From NCBI GenBank assembly GCA_031216915.1, contig CM062297.1, positions 183,528,083-183,592,082 on the forward strand: 64,000 nucleotides of DNA. The letters are read 5' to 3'. The notes under the pieces were generated by a model. The model saw only the letters and a program-made list of their open reading frames with translations. It was not told the DNA's origin and did not search any database. Within the stretch, counting starts at the first letter, position 1. Each line of letters opens with the position of its first letter. Shown here one piece after another: positions 20,901 through 32,015 of this stretch. The DNA is from Pictodentalium vernedei (Eukaryota; Mollusca; Scaphopoda; Dentaliida; Dentaliidae). The translations under genes and the position numbers were made by a program.

Positions 20901-21504
20901 TCTTTAGTCTTTATGCAATTAAAAGGTCAAATTCATCCTGACTGTATGGTAAATGTTTTGGTGTTTGAAAGTTATACGTGTTCAACAGTGTTGTTCAATT
21001 AAGAGACATTCAGTTAGGTGGACTCCACTGTTAACAGGCTTGGCCGCAGCTGTCAGCTTATCTTTGTTGGAGAGGAAGAAAATAACAAAACTATGAAGTG
21101 ATATTCGTATAGGTTATTGTACTGTCACCTTTTGTGAGACTCATTATATCTTGTGCAGACTCGGAAGTCAGATATAGCAGGTCACCCAAGTATTATTTGT
21201 TTGTTTATTTATTGGGCTGATGTGACCCTGATCACTGCTTCTGCCAGATTGGGAAGTTAGAAAGTCTGACAGTTACTGTTACTGCTTGCTGGTTCTTTCT
21301 GAGTACTCCAGATTTTTCCATCCACAATATGACCCTATGTGTTAAAAGTGTCTTAACTTCTTGCATGCTCTTGGCTGATATTCCTGCCCAGTACAGAAAT
21401 CTCTTGCTATTAAAATAAGTGTAATTAGGGCACATTTAACTGAATGTTCCCCTATAAATTGCATAAACTTTTGTTCAGTGATTTTCTGAGTTAAATTGTC
21501 TTGG

Positions 21505-21575
21505 AATTTTCCATCAAATCTAGTCCTGGCTGCTGCATAGCAGCCAGGACTAGATTTGATGGAAAATATTTTTAG
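21505..21575. repeat. Hairpin around GCTGCATAGCAGC
   Basis: TTTTCCATCAAATCTAGTCC pairs perfectly with GGACTAGATTTGATGGAAAA. Similar CAAGTCTTGGCTGCC hairpins lie at 6462-6533, 52150-52215, 54340-54405 and, split, 55620-55915. Confidence 0.8.
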
Positions 21576-21712
21576 AATACTCAGATGGTTAAGAGTTAAG
21601 CCCTAATAAATAAATGATGATAGTGACTAACATTACTGATAACTGAGAGGGTTAACTAAGGTTTATGTCACAAGTGAAGTAGATGAGCATGCAGCACTGT
21701 AACTGATCCAAC

Positions 21713-22281
21713 TTAGTATAATATGGCATGGCGGGGGATTGAACCCACGCCGAGAGAGTTTCCTTTGGCACCAACCGCCTAGCGAAACTATACTGAACCA
21801 CGCACACCACTCGGCCACCGACAGACCCTAAAAAGGGAATGCTAGTTAACCAAGTATATACGAGACCAGTACAGAACACACGGAATACTGTCGCTGATTT
21901 CTTCTGAGGTGCAGTTCGTAGAATTAAGTGCTTAGATGCAACTATCTGATGAATAATTAAATAATTGAGTATTCCGTGTGTTCTGTACTGGTCTCGTATA
22001 TACTTGGTTAACTAGCATTCCCTTTTTGGGGTCTGTCGGTGGCCGAGTGGTGTGCGTGGTTCAGTATAGTTTCGCTAGGCGGTTGGTGCCGAAGGAAACT
22101 CTCTCGGCGTGGGTTTAAACCTCCGCCATGCCAATGTAAACAAAACCGGCATCCTTTCTTAATTCTATGGCATCCGAGAAATTTGAAAAAGACAAGTACT
22201 GTCGCTGATTTCTTCTGAGGTGCAGTTCGTAGAATTAAGTGCTTAGATGCAACTATCTGATGAATAATTAGTATAATATGG
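21713..22281. mobile_element. Inverted-dimer tRNA-type SINE with 14-bp target duplication
   Basis: TTAGTATAATATGG is duplicated perfectly at 21713-21726 and 22268-22281. Inside, a minus-strand tRNA-like unit (21727-21831) mirrors a plus-strand one (22027-22133). The plus unit has a GGCCGAGTGG A box; the B box is GGTTCAATCCC (minus unit) or GGTTTAAACC (plus unit). An extra variable arm suggests a tRNA-Leu/Ser type source. A 74-bp block (TACTGTCGCTGATTTCTTCT...) is a direct repeat at 21886-21959 and 22197-22270. Confidence 0.8.
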
Positions 22282-22552
22282 TTTCCCACCACTGTCCATA
22301 CATTATCTCAATGTTACACATTTATGATGAATGCTTATGAGATACTTTTGGGGAAAGTGATGAAATTGCTGTGTGCTTATAAATATTTAGAAAATAATTA
22401 CACAGCGTGTATTTTATGCATTCCAAAAACCACCCACCCATATCTCACCTCAATTTTTTGTGACACTCATCTTTAATTTACACCACTAGAGAGTTTCAGA
22501 CTACTGACTATTCTTTGTGCTTACTAACGAAATATACCTGAATCATCTCCAG

Positions 22553-22621
22553 GTTGTTTAAAACTCCAATAAGGAGTGATAAAAGTGGATTAGGAAGAAA
22601 TTTACATGAGTTGGGAAAAAG
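22553..22621 (+). CDS. Candidate small coding exon
   Basis: AATCATCTCCAG precedes 22553 and AAAAAG|GTACTT ends it. One base plus 22 codons plus two bases encode LFKTPIRSDKSGLGRNLHEL then GK. It is polar and protein-like. Phases are 2 and 2, as at 131-244. It is short, so a chance open frame is possible, and no family is recognised. Confidence 0.3.
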
Positions 22622-22973
22622 GTACTTCCATCTATTCAGGATCCATCCATCCCTAAAACCTTGTTGCATTTTTTTCTGCACAAACCATCCCCCTTTCCTC
22701 CATTGGTGAAAATAGAAGAGAAGAGAATTTTTTACAAAAGAGATAAGTATTATTTTTTCATTCAGGACCAGATGAAATAAATAGTTATTGGGGCACAGGT
22801 AATATATGCTGATAGCTATGCGAGTTTTGCTGCCGAAATACACAATTTGTGCTTCGTTTTAACTCTCAGTTTAACTTTTATTATACTGTTTTCAGTTCTA
22901 AAACAATTTCTTTACAGCAGTGCAATATTTATTTATTTTTATCTGGGTCTCTTGAATTGACCCAATATAGTAA

Positions 22974-23224
22974 TTAACCCTTTACCTAACATGAAAAGCA
23001 GACGACACTTGCAAAAAAAATTCTTGAATAACTAAATTTTTTTATTTTTTGTCTCAAAAACATAGGTTATGACCCCTCGTTGGAATGAGCTCAACGAGCT
23101 CGTTCCAACGAGGGGTCATAACCTATGTTTTTGAGACAAAAAATGAAAATATTTTGAAAATTAATTGGCGATTTTTGAGAATAGCGCTGGCTGGTTTTGG
23201 CCGTTACGTTGGGTAAAGGGTTAA
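22974..23224. mobile_element. piggyBac-like MITE, arm type A
   Basis: TTAA|CCCTTTACCTAAC to GTTGGGTAAAGGG|TTAA. Long near-perfect arms run through TGTCTCAAAAACATAGGTTA to a GGAATGAGCTCAACGAGCTC centre. Textbook TTAA duplication. Confidence 0.9.
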
Positions 23225-23260
23225 ATTACTTAAAAAATTGTTTTGTTTTCTTCTATCTTT

Positions 23261-24113
23261 AATCCTTTGCCTGCTACAGGCATTATTTTCCTGATAGTAT
23301 AAAATAATCTTTTATGTAGCACAGTAGAACTCACTTAAGTTGTTATCTCTTAATTGAATAACCCGGTTAATTGAATACAACAAAACCATTACATCTTATT
23401 AATCAACAAGAGATAATGACGTAAAACATTTTCAGTTTTTATAAATAAATTGAGTTTCTGAAGCATGAAAGACTTTGTAAAAAAGAGAAATTATTAGTTA
23501 TCTTACAAGAACATATTTCCTTCAATACAAGTAAAAACATCTAGACAAAATACACACCTCTATTGAGAATAGCAACCACCAGATGTGTTATTATTCAGAA
23601 AGATTACGATGTTTACGTGCACTCATTTGGCATCAATAATTGCACTTGTGGAGGGCCACCATTTTTGATGACGGTAATTAAATGATAAATAAATCACCAG
23701 CTCAATGAAATAAATTAGATTAGGTCATTTTTGCCATGATGATATTTTTTATAGGCTTACCATGTTTTAAACATGAAAAATAAAACAAAGAAACACACAG
23801 CTCAAGCACTACTATAAATTTCAGTGGTTCTAGTACACAACGAACAGTGAATGGGGATTACATAATTCACAGCACTGGAACGCAATACCATATTCATTCA
23901 TAAAAAATAGATGCTGACTGATTATCAAAATATATGCGAGCAAGTGAATATTGTGAGATAAATTGATTATTACTTCTATGTGGGTAATAATCCTTTGCCT
24001 GCTTACAGGCATTATTTTCCTGATAGTATAAAATAATCTTTTATATAGCACAGTAGAACCCACTTAAGTTGTTATCTCTTAATCGAATAACCCAGTTAAT
24101 TGAATATAACAAT
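23261..24113 (+). repeat. ~125-bp direct repeats 728 bp apart
   Basis: 23261-23395 (TAATCCTTTGCCTGC...CACAGTAGAACTCACTTAAG) recurs at ~23988-24113 with few changes. Each copy runs into the start of a pogo-like end (CAGTAGAACxCACTTAAG). The interval between is AT-rich and unassigned, so this may be a segmental duplication or two truncated pogo-like copies. Confidence 0.6.
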
Positions 24114-24480
24114 ATTGAAGTCTCGACCTTGCCTCAGGGTCATATATAAATGCCCAGAGACGAGGTCTCGACTTCCATATCCCATCTCAGAAACCAACAT
24201 GGTGGTAATAACTTATATATACAATTGAATAAATATCTGCTATATCTAATGTACAATTAATTTATAAAATTTGTATACACCTTATGATAAATGATTTAGA
24301 GCTGGGAAAATTTAACCAATTACAGTGGAACCCTGTTAATTAAAAGTCTCAACCTGTCAATCCATAGTCTCAACCTCGCTTCTGGGTCATATATCGCCAC
24401 GTTCTAACAGTTTTGTCGATGTGTGCTAAGAGACGAGGTCAACACTTCAATACGCCATATCCTGAAACCCACATGGTGGT
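24114..24480 (+). repeat. Diverged duplicated ~100-bp segment
   Basis: GTCTCGACCTTGCCTCAGGG ... AACATGGTGGTAATA at 24119-24215 resembles GTCTCAACCTCGCTTCTGGG ... CACATGGTGGTAATA at 24370-24485. A pogo-like start (CAGTGGAACCCTGTTAATT) lies at 24324. Confidence 0.55.
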
Positions 24481-24715
24481 AATACCCTATACATATTGAA
24501 TAAATTCACAGTTTATTAATAGAAAATAGATATTTAATATTATTACTTTCCAAAGTGTGATTTACTGGGATTTCCAGGTTTGATTAAAAACGATACCTTC
24601 ACAAGTGAATTATGCAATCAACAATTGTGTCGTGTATCCGTGCACACAAACGAAGACACTTTGCTGTGGGTGTAATGGGGACTTCATTGGTTTTTTTTTT
24701 TTGCTTTTTTTTTTT

Positions 24716-24960
24716 TTAACCCTTTACCTAACATGAAAAGCAGACGACACTTGCAAAAAAGATTCTTGAATAACTATTATTTTCATTTTTGGTCTCCAAA
24801 ACATAGGTTATGACCCCTCATTTTAACGAGCTCGACGAACTCGTTCCAATGAGGGGCCATAACCTATGTTTTGGAGACAAAAAATGAAAAAATAATGAAA
24901 ATTAATTGGCGAGTTTTGAGAATAGCGCTGGTCGTTTATGGCCGTTACATAAAGGGTTAA
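24716..24960. mobile_element. piggyBac-like MITE, arm type A
   Basis: TTAA|CCCTTTACCTAAC to AAAGGG|TTAA, with the same type A arms around ACGAGCTCGACGAACTCGTT. It is inserted after a T-rich run. Confidence 0.9.
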
Positions 24961-25004
24961 ATAATATAATTATCGTTAATAATGAAAAGTAATAAACAGA
25001 GTAA

Positions 25005-25160
25005 TCGCTTGACTGGACTGGTTACATGAAATAATTCATTCGAGGCGAGGGACTATATTGTAAAACACTTGTGCACATTCACGCGCTCGTGTTTGTACAA
25101 CGTCCCTCACCTCTCATGAATTATTTCACGTAACCAGTCCAGTCAAGCAATTACTCTCTA
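25005..25160. repeat. Long hairpin
   Basis: TTGACTGGACTGGTTAC, GAAATAATTCAT and GAGGCGAGGGAC pair with GTCCCTCACCTC, ATGAATTATTTC and GTAACCAGTCCAGTCAA across a short centre. Confidence 0.75.
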
Positions 25161-25289
25161 TGTATTCAAGATAATGGAATATGTTTTTAATTTGCATATT
25201 TTTTGTGCACAAGTTCACAATTCAATTAAAAACATTTTTACTATATGGATGAATTCAATAAACTATTTTGGCCGATATGTTTTCTTGTC

Positions 25290-25440
25290 GGACAGCTGAT
25301 CAGTGCCAGCATAGAAGGATAAAATGAGAGGCCGTGGGCCTGGAGTTTTATCCTTCCGCCATGACACAAGTGCCATATCGATTAACCCATTTACAGGCGT
25401 GTGTCTTTCTGTGTTTATTACACACCTTCCCATTTATAAA
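25290..25440. repeat. GGATAAAA hairpin repeat
   Basis: AGAAGGATAAAA...TTTTATCCTTCC hairpin followed by GTGTCTTTCTGTGTTTATTA. Related to ~1068-1200 and, more distantly, to the GATAATATT hairpin at 33970-34040. Confidence 0.6.
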
Positions 25441-26469
25441 AAAAATTATTATTAGAAGGACACTCAGCAATTCATTTGACAACTATCAACAAAATGAACA
25501 CATTTCATCGCCAACCAAATTTGAGAAGGGAACCTGTTTTCTTCACAGAACACATTGGAACTCAGGGTACAATTTTAGCTATTGCTAGCGATTCAAATTG
25601 TAATTGGCATACACGATTTGTAGAAAATCCCAGCGAAATTTTGCTTCTATCTAAAAATTGTCTATTAACGATTTTCGTTCTGCATATGTGTGCGGAACAG
25701 ATTTTCATTATGTATTCTTTTATTTTCCTGTTTTTTTTTAAATTAAAAACAAAATTTCAGTTAAACCATATCATATGACCCCCTCATTGGAATGAGCTCA
25801 TTTAGCTTTTTGCAATCAGGAGTGACATGATACGGTTTTGTTAAAAAAAAAAAGATTTCAAATGCTTAAATTGTAAATTACATGGGTGGATGCAACAGAT
25901 TTGTTGGGAACTATTTACGTTATTGGGGTATGTTTTCAACTGTCAAAGATTTTCTGCTCACCTTTAATTTTGAATTTGTTAGATTTTTACGAATTTGCTA
26001 CATTATTTTTTGATTCTCATACCGATTTTTAATTGATATTTATTGCCTTTTTGTTTGACAGACATTTTATATTCACATTTCAATCTAAATTTTGCAAAAA
26101 GATCTTGGGTACAGATTCATTTTATTATGAATAGGGTTGCTAACAGGTCAAGTGATTAATCTTCATGGTAAAGAAGTTATGTTGTAGTGTAACCCATTTG
26201 TTCAGTGGTTGTTAATAGAGGTGGAGGTGAGAATATCCGGAGTGGAATCTCTTAAGGGTGACAAAATATGTCAAAAAATTCCCTTTAAGCTATAAAATCC
26301 AGATGTCTGCATGAAACCAACCCCCCAAAAATACTTATTGGTGGATGGGGATAGGGTGGCACTAAAGGTTGGCCCCAGTTGCCAATCTATACTTGCCCGC
26401 CATTGGTAAACGTCCATACAGATATGGCAAAGGAACCATCAAGGGTCAATTAAAGAGAATAAAAACGGT
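25441..26469. other. No gene supported; decayed MITE at ~25755-25915
   Basis: AAACCATATCATATGACCCC and GACATGATACGGTTTTGTT are the arms of a decayed type B piggyBac-like MITE. The open frame at 25476-25700 has no convincing splice context. The rest is AT-rich and unassigned. Confidence 0.45.
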
Positions 26470-26620
26470 TCCCACCAGTAACCTGGCTGTATTTTTGTTT
26501 TGGTACAACTGGACATTGTGTGGTCATGATTAGCCATTATGCAGAAATATGTGACCTTAAACACCAATAAATAATAACTGAACATTTCAGATTAATGTTT
26601 TTAATGAGTTCATTAATCTA

Positions 26621-27105
26621 TTTACTTGTTGAGTATAGAAGCCCATATTGGGCTCAACTGAATAGTGCTGGTGCGTCAAGCAAAAAGTTTCATATTTTGT
26701 GTTTGTGCCTCATATTCTTTTAAAAGCAATTTCTTTTTATATGGATTCCCCTGTGGGAACCACAGGAAGTGAAGCAGAGCTTGTTTATTGTGATAAACAA
26801 TCTCTGTTTTACTGATAAAATAGCACCCAGTGAGCAATGCTGGGATGAAAGTCCTCTAAAATGGGCAACATGAGTGTAAACGATGGGCAGGACTTGACTT
26901 TATATCCATGTTGTGGTCATGTTTAGCCATTGTGCAGAAATATATGACTTAAACACCAATAAATAGAGAAATAAATTTTTATACGGTTGTGCCTTGTCAC
27001 TATTTATTGGAGAGTGCTCATAGGTACTCTCCAATAAATTGTTACAAGTCAAGACTATGGACACCAATTCAGTCAATCAAAATTAATCTTGTACTGTACC
27101 AGTCA
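26621..27105. mobile_element. H-family MITE interrupted by SINE-B
   Basis: TTTACTTGTTGAGTATAGAA to TGTACTGTACCAGTCAA are decayed H termini. Half of the H interior precedes 26748 and the hairpin TTATTGGAGAGTGC follows 26962. A SINE 3' fragment (26520-26575) lies just upstream. Confidence 0.7.
26748..26962 (+). mobile_element. SINE-B copy
   Basis: CCCTGTGGGAACCACAGGAA, GAAGCAGAGCTTGTTTATTG, CTCTAAAATGGGCAACATG, GCCATTGTGCAGAAATAT and ACACCAATAAATAG follow in order. It shares its last ~60 bp with SINE-A but not its 5' region, and no tRNA boxes are obvious. Confidence 0.8.
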
Positions 27106-27334
27106 AACAATCATTTTTCATATCCAAAATATTTTGCTCAGATTAGCTCACTGAATTGAAATTGTAAAGCAGCATGTCTTTTTTTTTCAATGTGGACTAC
27201 AACAAACTGAATGGTGAATCAAAGATATAAATAAACAAGGGTAAATTTTTATGGATTTCCAAATGATCTCCAAATTACAGATTTCTGTTTTTAATTATTT
27301 TTTTTTATTTTAACATTAACATGGGTCTCTGTAG

Positions 27335-27411
27335 ACATTTATCCAAAGAGGAGAAAACATGGTATATAAAATGCTACAAGGGTGTTCCATCTGCTGTATA
27401 TTTGCACACCT
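27335..27411 (+). CDS. Low-confidence candidate exon
   Basis: GGGTCTCTGTAG precedes 27335. The frame HLSKEEKTWYIKCYKGVPSA VYLHT then meets TAG at 27409-27411. Possible earlier donors are TG|GTATAT (phase 2) and AAGG|GTGTTC. Acceptor phase 2 matches the donor at 22621. Too short to be confident. Confidence 0.2.
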
Positions 27412-27759
27412 AGTGATCCATGAGCTGAAAGATTTCTGAGGCTATGTATATTTTTACAGCAATAGATAAAAAACTTATGTAACATGTCCATCCTGCAGTG
27501 TGTTGGTATGAATCCACTCATCTGTAATATTAAACCAGTAACAGATAAATTTTTAATAAATTTGTTCAAAATGAGAAGAAACTAACAAACCAATAGCTAG
27601 TTCACATTAAAGGCAGCTTATCAACTTGGTCACTTTTTGAAAGGACAAAAGGCCTTAATTTTGGTGTAAGAGAAGTGTTATTCTAGTACTTTATGTGGAC
27701 CAGCTGAGGTTATTAATGTATTTGACATGTGGTAATGGAAAATTCAGGAGGAAGTATTA

Positions 27760-28198
27760 GTACTGAAATGGTTAACCGGACAACCGATTTAAAAAAAACG
27801 TCAACCGGTTATCCGAAATATCGATAGAGATCGTCATTCCACATTTAAAATGTAGTAAATCTCCTTTGGGATAGATTATATCTCGAAGCAGCGCTATATA
27901 TATTGAGAAATAATCAACTTTGGCTTCAAGTCTTCGTTAATGATCGGTAATTTCCATGAGTACTGAGTAACCACAGAAACTACTCCATAGTATGTATACA
28001 AATGAACGTTGTCTGTAACTCAACAACGTTCGTTTGTATACACACTACGGCATAGTTTCTGAGAATACTACTTTCCAATTCGTATAGTTTAGATCCCAGT
28101 TTTGGTGAAATAATGGCTATGGATAACCGGATATTAACCGGTTATAGCTCTCGGTTAGTCGGTTGTGAAAATGAGCCAACTGTTTCAACCCTATTCGA
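27760..28198. mobile_element. hAT-like MITE with GTATACAAA hairpin core
   Basis: TAGTACTGAAATGGTTAACC at the left is an imperfect inverse of the right end TTGAAACAGTTGGCTC (complement). Internal AACCGGTTATCCG words occur on both sides. The core pairs GTATACAAATGAACGTTG with its complement. A relative in opposite orientation is 63081-63500. No 8-bp duplication could be verified. Confidence 0.65.
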
Positions 28199-28734
28199 TA
28201 TATGGTTAATTTGTTGTCATTTACAGTCAGTTCCATTTGGCACTAAAATTTTTCATTTAGCACCAAAAAAATTTATTTTGCATAAAAAAAAAAATTACTC
28301 ATAGCACCAAAAATATTTGGGCCAGCCTAAACACTGTTGGATTGAGTTATACTGATCTGTCAATAATTGTGTGTATGATTTAAGATTAAGTGTGTTAGAT
28401 GTCTTCTACATATTTGTAAATATCTCTCACAATTAGATTCAACACATCAAAGATGCACACCCCTATTGTGATCACTCTTTTATCTGTCCATCCACAAATT
28501 ATCATTGTTCACCTTTGAAACTGAGTTTAACTTGACTGTTATAATGTTGAAAGAATTGATTTTAATTGTACTGAAAATGAGTATTTTTCTAAGATAGTGA
28601 GCTTTCAGCATGGTATATGGATATTAGTCAAATTTTGTGGGAAAAATGGTTGTACAATTTATTTGTGAGTACCATACCTATTGGTAGTCAGAAAAGTGAC
28701 AAAACAAACTCAAAAAATTTAATTTTTTTTAAGG
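28199..28734. other. No gene seen
   Basis: AT-rich, with a GGCACTAAAATTTTTCATTT / GCACCAAAAAAATTTATTTT short-repeat patch at 28237-28315. Confidence 0.4.
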
Positions 28735-29775
28735 CCATCCAATTTTTTAGCTCTGCCTGACAGAATGTCAATGGAGCTTTTCCGATGCTAAGTTGTCTAT
28801 TTGTCCATCCGACCTTCGTCAACATTTTGTCTATCCGGGACATAATTTCTTAACCACTGAATATTTTTTAATGAAACTTCATAACAATATGTAATATTAA
28901 AACACAATGTCTCTCGAATTATAATATGGTATGTGCCCTTTAAGGTCAAAGTCACAGGCCCTATGATATGGTGACACTCAGAAAAACTTGACATTTGTTT
29001 GTCCGGGCCATAAATTTCTTAACCACTGAATATTAGCTCCACCTGACAGAATGTCAGTGGAGCGTTTCTAATGCGAAGTTGTCTGTCCATCCATCCATCG
29101 TCTGTCCTCTTGTCAACATTTTGCTTGTCCGATCCATTCAGTTTGATCTAATCAGCAGATCTTGTTCATACTTGGTACAATTATTGCTCATAACTGAAAG
29201 GGGTGTCCCAATATTGATCCAAGGTGATGTCATCAAAGTCAAGGTCACAGACAGCAACACTTGGATATTGTTATACAGCCCTTGCCCAGTCCATGTAACT
29301 TGGTGTGATTGACAGATCTTATTCATAGTTGGTACAATTATTACTCCTGACTCAAAGGTGTGTCATGACTTTGATCCAAGGTCATATCAAGGTCAAGGTC
29401 ACAGGCAGCAAAACTTTTATATTGTTATACAGCCCTTGTATGGTTCATATAACTTTGTATGAGTGACAGATCTTATTCAAAGTTGGTACAATTATTTCTC
29501 ATGACACAAAAGTGTGTTGCGACTTTGATCCAAGGTCATACCATCAAGGTCAAGGTCACAGACTTTAGTATTGTTATACAGCCCTTTTCTGGTCTGTATA
29601 ATTGAATCTGTGTGACAGATCTTGTTCACACTTCACACAATTGTTACCCATAATCTAACCTTGTGTTATGACCTTGACCCATTGTCATATTATGAAGGTT
29701 AAGGTCACAAGCAGTAACACTTGGATTCTTGTCTTGTATTTAGCTTCCCCTAAAAAGCAGTGACCCTTAGCGGAA
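28735..29775 (+). repeat. Invertebrate-type repeat with four ~150-bp tandem units
   Basis: Two diverged starts (CTCTGCCTGACAGAATGTCA at ~28750 and ~29036) lead into a tandem array. CAGATCTT recurs at 29156, 29313, 29467 and 29616 (periods 157, 154, 149). Each unit contains GGTACAATTATT, GATCCAAGGT and AAGGTCAAGGTCACA, with the last unit the most diverged. Confidence 0.75.
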
Positions 29776-29949
29776 CTGTCTAGGCAGAGGCACCTCCTGT
29801 TTTTATGTATGATTGGAAGAGATGAGGATTTCATAACTTGATGTGTGTTTTCCTATTTTGTGAATGTTTTAACTTTCTCCATGCTGAAAAGCTTGCACAT
29901 GCGTCTAATGGTTCAATTAAGGCCTAAAAAGTTACAAATCTGTTTCACA

Positions 29950-30315
29950 TTTATTGATTTATTTATTGATGTTTAAGGTCACATATTTATGCACAATGGC
30001 TAATCATGACCGTGACAGTTTTACGGGTGGAGGAAGCCGGAGTACCCGGAGAGAACCACCGAGCAACGACGAGCAGCTGCCAGCTCCCCAACATCGTAAC
30101 TCCGCACTGCAGCACAGGCAGGGTTAGATTGGTTGAAGACATGCGTACCATCGACGTGCAGTACGCCTTAGTAGACGGCGTCATCGTGCCCCCACATGGG
30201 CAATGGGGGTGAAGTGTCTTGCCCAAGGACACAACGCGGTTGCCGCAGGTGGGATTCGAACCGAGGACCTCTCGGCTTGCAGCCTGCACCTCTACCTACT
30301 GAGCCACCGCGCCCC
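29950..30315 (-). mobile_element. Full-length SINE-A with 13-bp target duplication
   Basis: AATCTGTTTCACA is duplicated at 29937-29949 and 30316-30328. On the minus strand the element opens GGGGCGCGGTGGCTCAGTAG (A box TGGCTCAGTAGG), B box GGTTCGAATCC near 30248-30258, CTTGGGCAAGACACTTCACC, the ACTCCGGCTTCCTCCACCCG core and the AAACATCAATAAATAAATCA tail. It is the best preserved SINE here. The promoter boxes are intact in sequence. Confidence 0.92.
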
Positions 30316-30676
30316 AATCTGTTTCACAGGGCCTCCCACATGGTCCTTATGGCTGCCACATGTTCTCGTTGGATTTACTCCATGTGAATATATTTTCTTT
30401 AATGGTCAACTCACTCGGGACAGCAGCATTATGTTTTGGTTTGCATACAGGTGATATTTTTTTCCTTAAAGTCCCAAATTAAGAGTGGAATGCTGTGGAT
30501 ACGAGAACAAAAATGTTCAATGTCAAATTGGTCATGACCACCTTTAGGGGTGAGGGTTTGGATATGGTGTATCTGCATGGTCTTTACTTCAATACATCAT
30601 CTCAAACCCCATCCAGGTTGGTAATAACATATATGTATATATTTTCTTATTTATGTAAAAAAAACCCTAGGAATGA

Positions 30677-30840
30677 GAATTCCAGGGGCAACTGCGTTGT
30701 GTCCTTGGGCAAGGCACTTGATCTTGATTGCCCACATTGGGACATAGTGGCGCTGTGTACTAAGGCATACCACACATTGATGGTGCACTTGTCTTCAACC
30801 AATGCTAAACCTGCTTGTGTGGAGTAAGTACACTGGAGAG
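30677..30840 (+). mobile_element. SINE-A fragment
   Basis: Starts at GGGGCAACTGCGTTGTGTCC, passes GGGCAAGGCACTTGATC and TGATGGTGCACTTGTCTTC, then stops before the core. It is truncated at both ends. Confidence 0.7.
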
Positions 30841-30854
30841 TGTGACAGGTGCTC

Positions 30855-31103
30855 TTAATCCTTTACCCAACGCAGACGATATCAAAATTTATTATTTTAA
30901 ATATAATTTTTTAATTTTTTCCAAATATTTCAACAAAACCATATCATGTGACACCTCGTTGGAATGAGCTCAACGAGCTCATTCCAACAAGGGGTCACAT
31001 GATATGGTTTTGTTGAATTTTTTTTTAAAAATACTATTTTTTCAACTGCTGACTTTGCATATTATGCTGGCGGAAGCAGCCGATTCGTTGGGTAAAGGGT
31101 TAA
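30855..31103. mobile_element. piggyBac-like MITE, arm type B
   Basis: TTAATCCTTTACCCAACGC to CGTTGGGTAAAGGG|TTAA. Type B arms (TTCAACAAAACCATATCATG) surround the GTTGGAATGAGCTCAACGAG core. Confidence 0.9.
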
Positions 31104-31110
31104 AATGTAA

Positions 31111-31316
31111 TTAACCCTTTACCCAATACACACAATATCAAAATTTGTTATTTTAATTATTTATTTTAGAATTTTAAAAAAATTCCAAGAAGCTCATTCT
31201 ATTGAGGGGTCACATGATATGGTTTTGTTGAAGTTTTTTGCAAAATAACTTTTTTCATCTACTCAATTTGTAAATTACATAGGTGGAGACAGGCGATTCA
31301 TCAGGGAAGGGGTTAA
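31111..31316. mobile_element. piggyBac-like MITE, arm type B, left arm deleted
   Basis: TTAA|CCCTTTACCCAATAC to GGGAAGGGG|TTAA. The left palindrome arm is missing while the right arm (GGGGTCACATGATATGGTTT) remains. It lies 8 bp from its neighbour. Confidence 0.8.
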
Positions 31317-31320
31317 CTCT

Positions 31321-31530
31321 TTCAACCCTTCATCCAACACGACTAGCAGATGACTCTTGTACACAAATTTTATTGAATAACTAAAATATTTTATTTTTTG
31401 CCTCCAAAATATAGCTTATGACCCCTCATTGGAACAGCTTATGAGCTATATTTTGGAGGTAAATATTGAAAACATAACAAAATTTGATAGCAATTTTTGT
31501 GATCAATACTGGCAGGATATTGCTGTTAAA
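31321..31530. mobile_element. Decayed piggyBac-like MITE, arm type A
   Basis: CAACCCTTCATCCAACACGA at the left, TTATGACCCCTCATTGGAAC with a shortened palindrome, and a worn right end. It is the third MITE of the same family in 700 bp. Confidence 0.6.
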
Positions 31531-31825
31531 TTTCCTGCAACCTAAGGCAATGTAATCTTACTTTTCTATGGTTGGTTTGTTGACTTTGATGGACATACAG
31601 TGCCAATAAGCGCGGCTCGACTTACACTGCCCACCACTTGAAAATTCTCCATTGGGGTGGGGGTGAGCTGGGGCATGCCTCCCCCCCCCCCCCAAATTTC
31701 AGTCATGCCCCCCCCCCCCCCCCCCCCTTTTTTTCAGAAAATGTTTTTTTTTTTATAAATTATATGGGTGGATGCAGTCGATTCATTATGTAAATGGTTA
31801 GCAATGTCATCAGAATTGGTTAGCC
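31531..31825. other. Poly-C tracts and MITE debris
   Basis: C runs cover ~31680-31727, followed by a T run and the right end of a type B MITE (ATGGGTGGATGCAGTCGATT). No gene. Confidence 0.6.
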
Positions 31826-32015
31826 CTCCACCTAACATAACAAACATAACCACACCGGCCAGTGCTATTCACAAAAATATTACCAGTCACAGTTTATTAT
31901 TTTTAAATTTTTACCTCTAAATTAATAAGCTACATTTTTGGGCAAAAAAGGAATTTTTTTACTTATCCAAGAAATGTTTTGCAAGTGTCATCCCCAACTC
32001 ATGTTAGGTAAAATG
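31826..32015. mobile_element. Decayed piggyBac-like MITE (type A), inverted
   Basis: CCCTCCACCTAACATAACAA at the left and ACTCATGTTAGGTAAAATG at the right. GGCCAGTGCTATTCACAAAA is the reverse complement of the type A right arm. Confidence 0.55.

Noticed and set aside
21727..22133. Functional tRNA-Leu/Ser genes
   Set aside because: The tRNA-like segments are within a retroposed dimer with a target duplication, mutated B box and no sound cloverleaf or anticodon arm.
23261..24113. LTR retrotransposon bounded by 125-bp direct repeats
   Set aside because: No TG...CA ends, primer-binding site, polypurine tract or coding sequence; each repeat ends in a pogo-like terminus.
25476..25778. 100-codon + strand frame as an exon
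   Set aside because: No good acceptor or donor, and the 3' half is AT-rich hydrophobic translation running into a decayed MITE.
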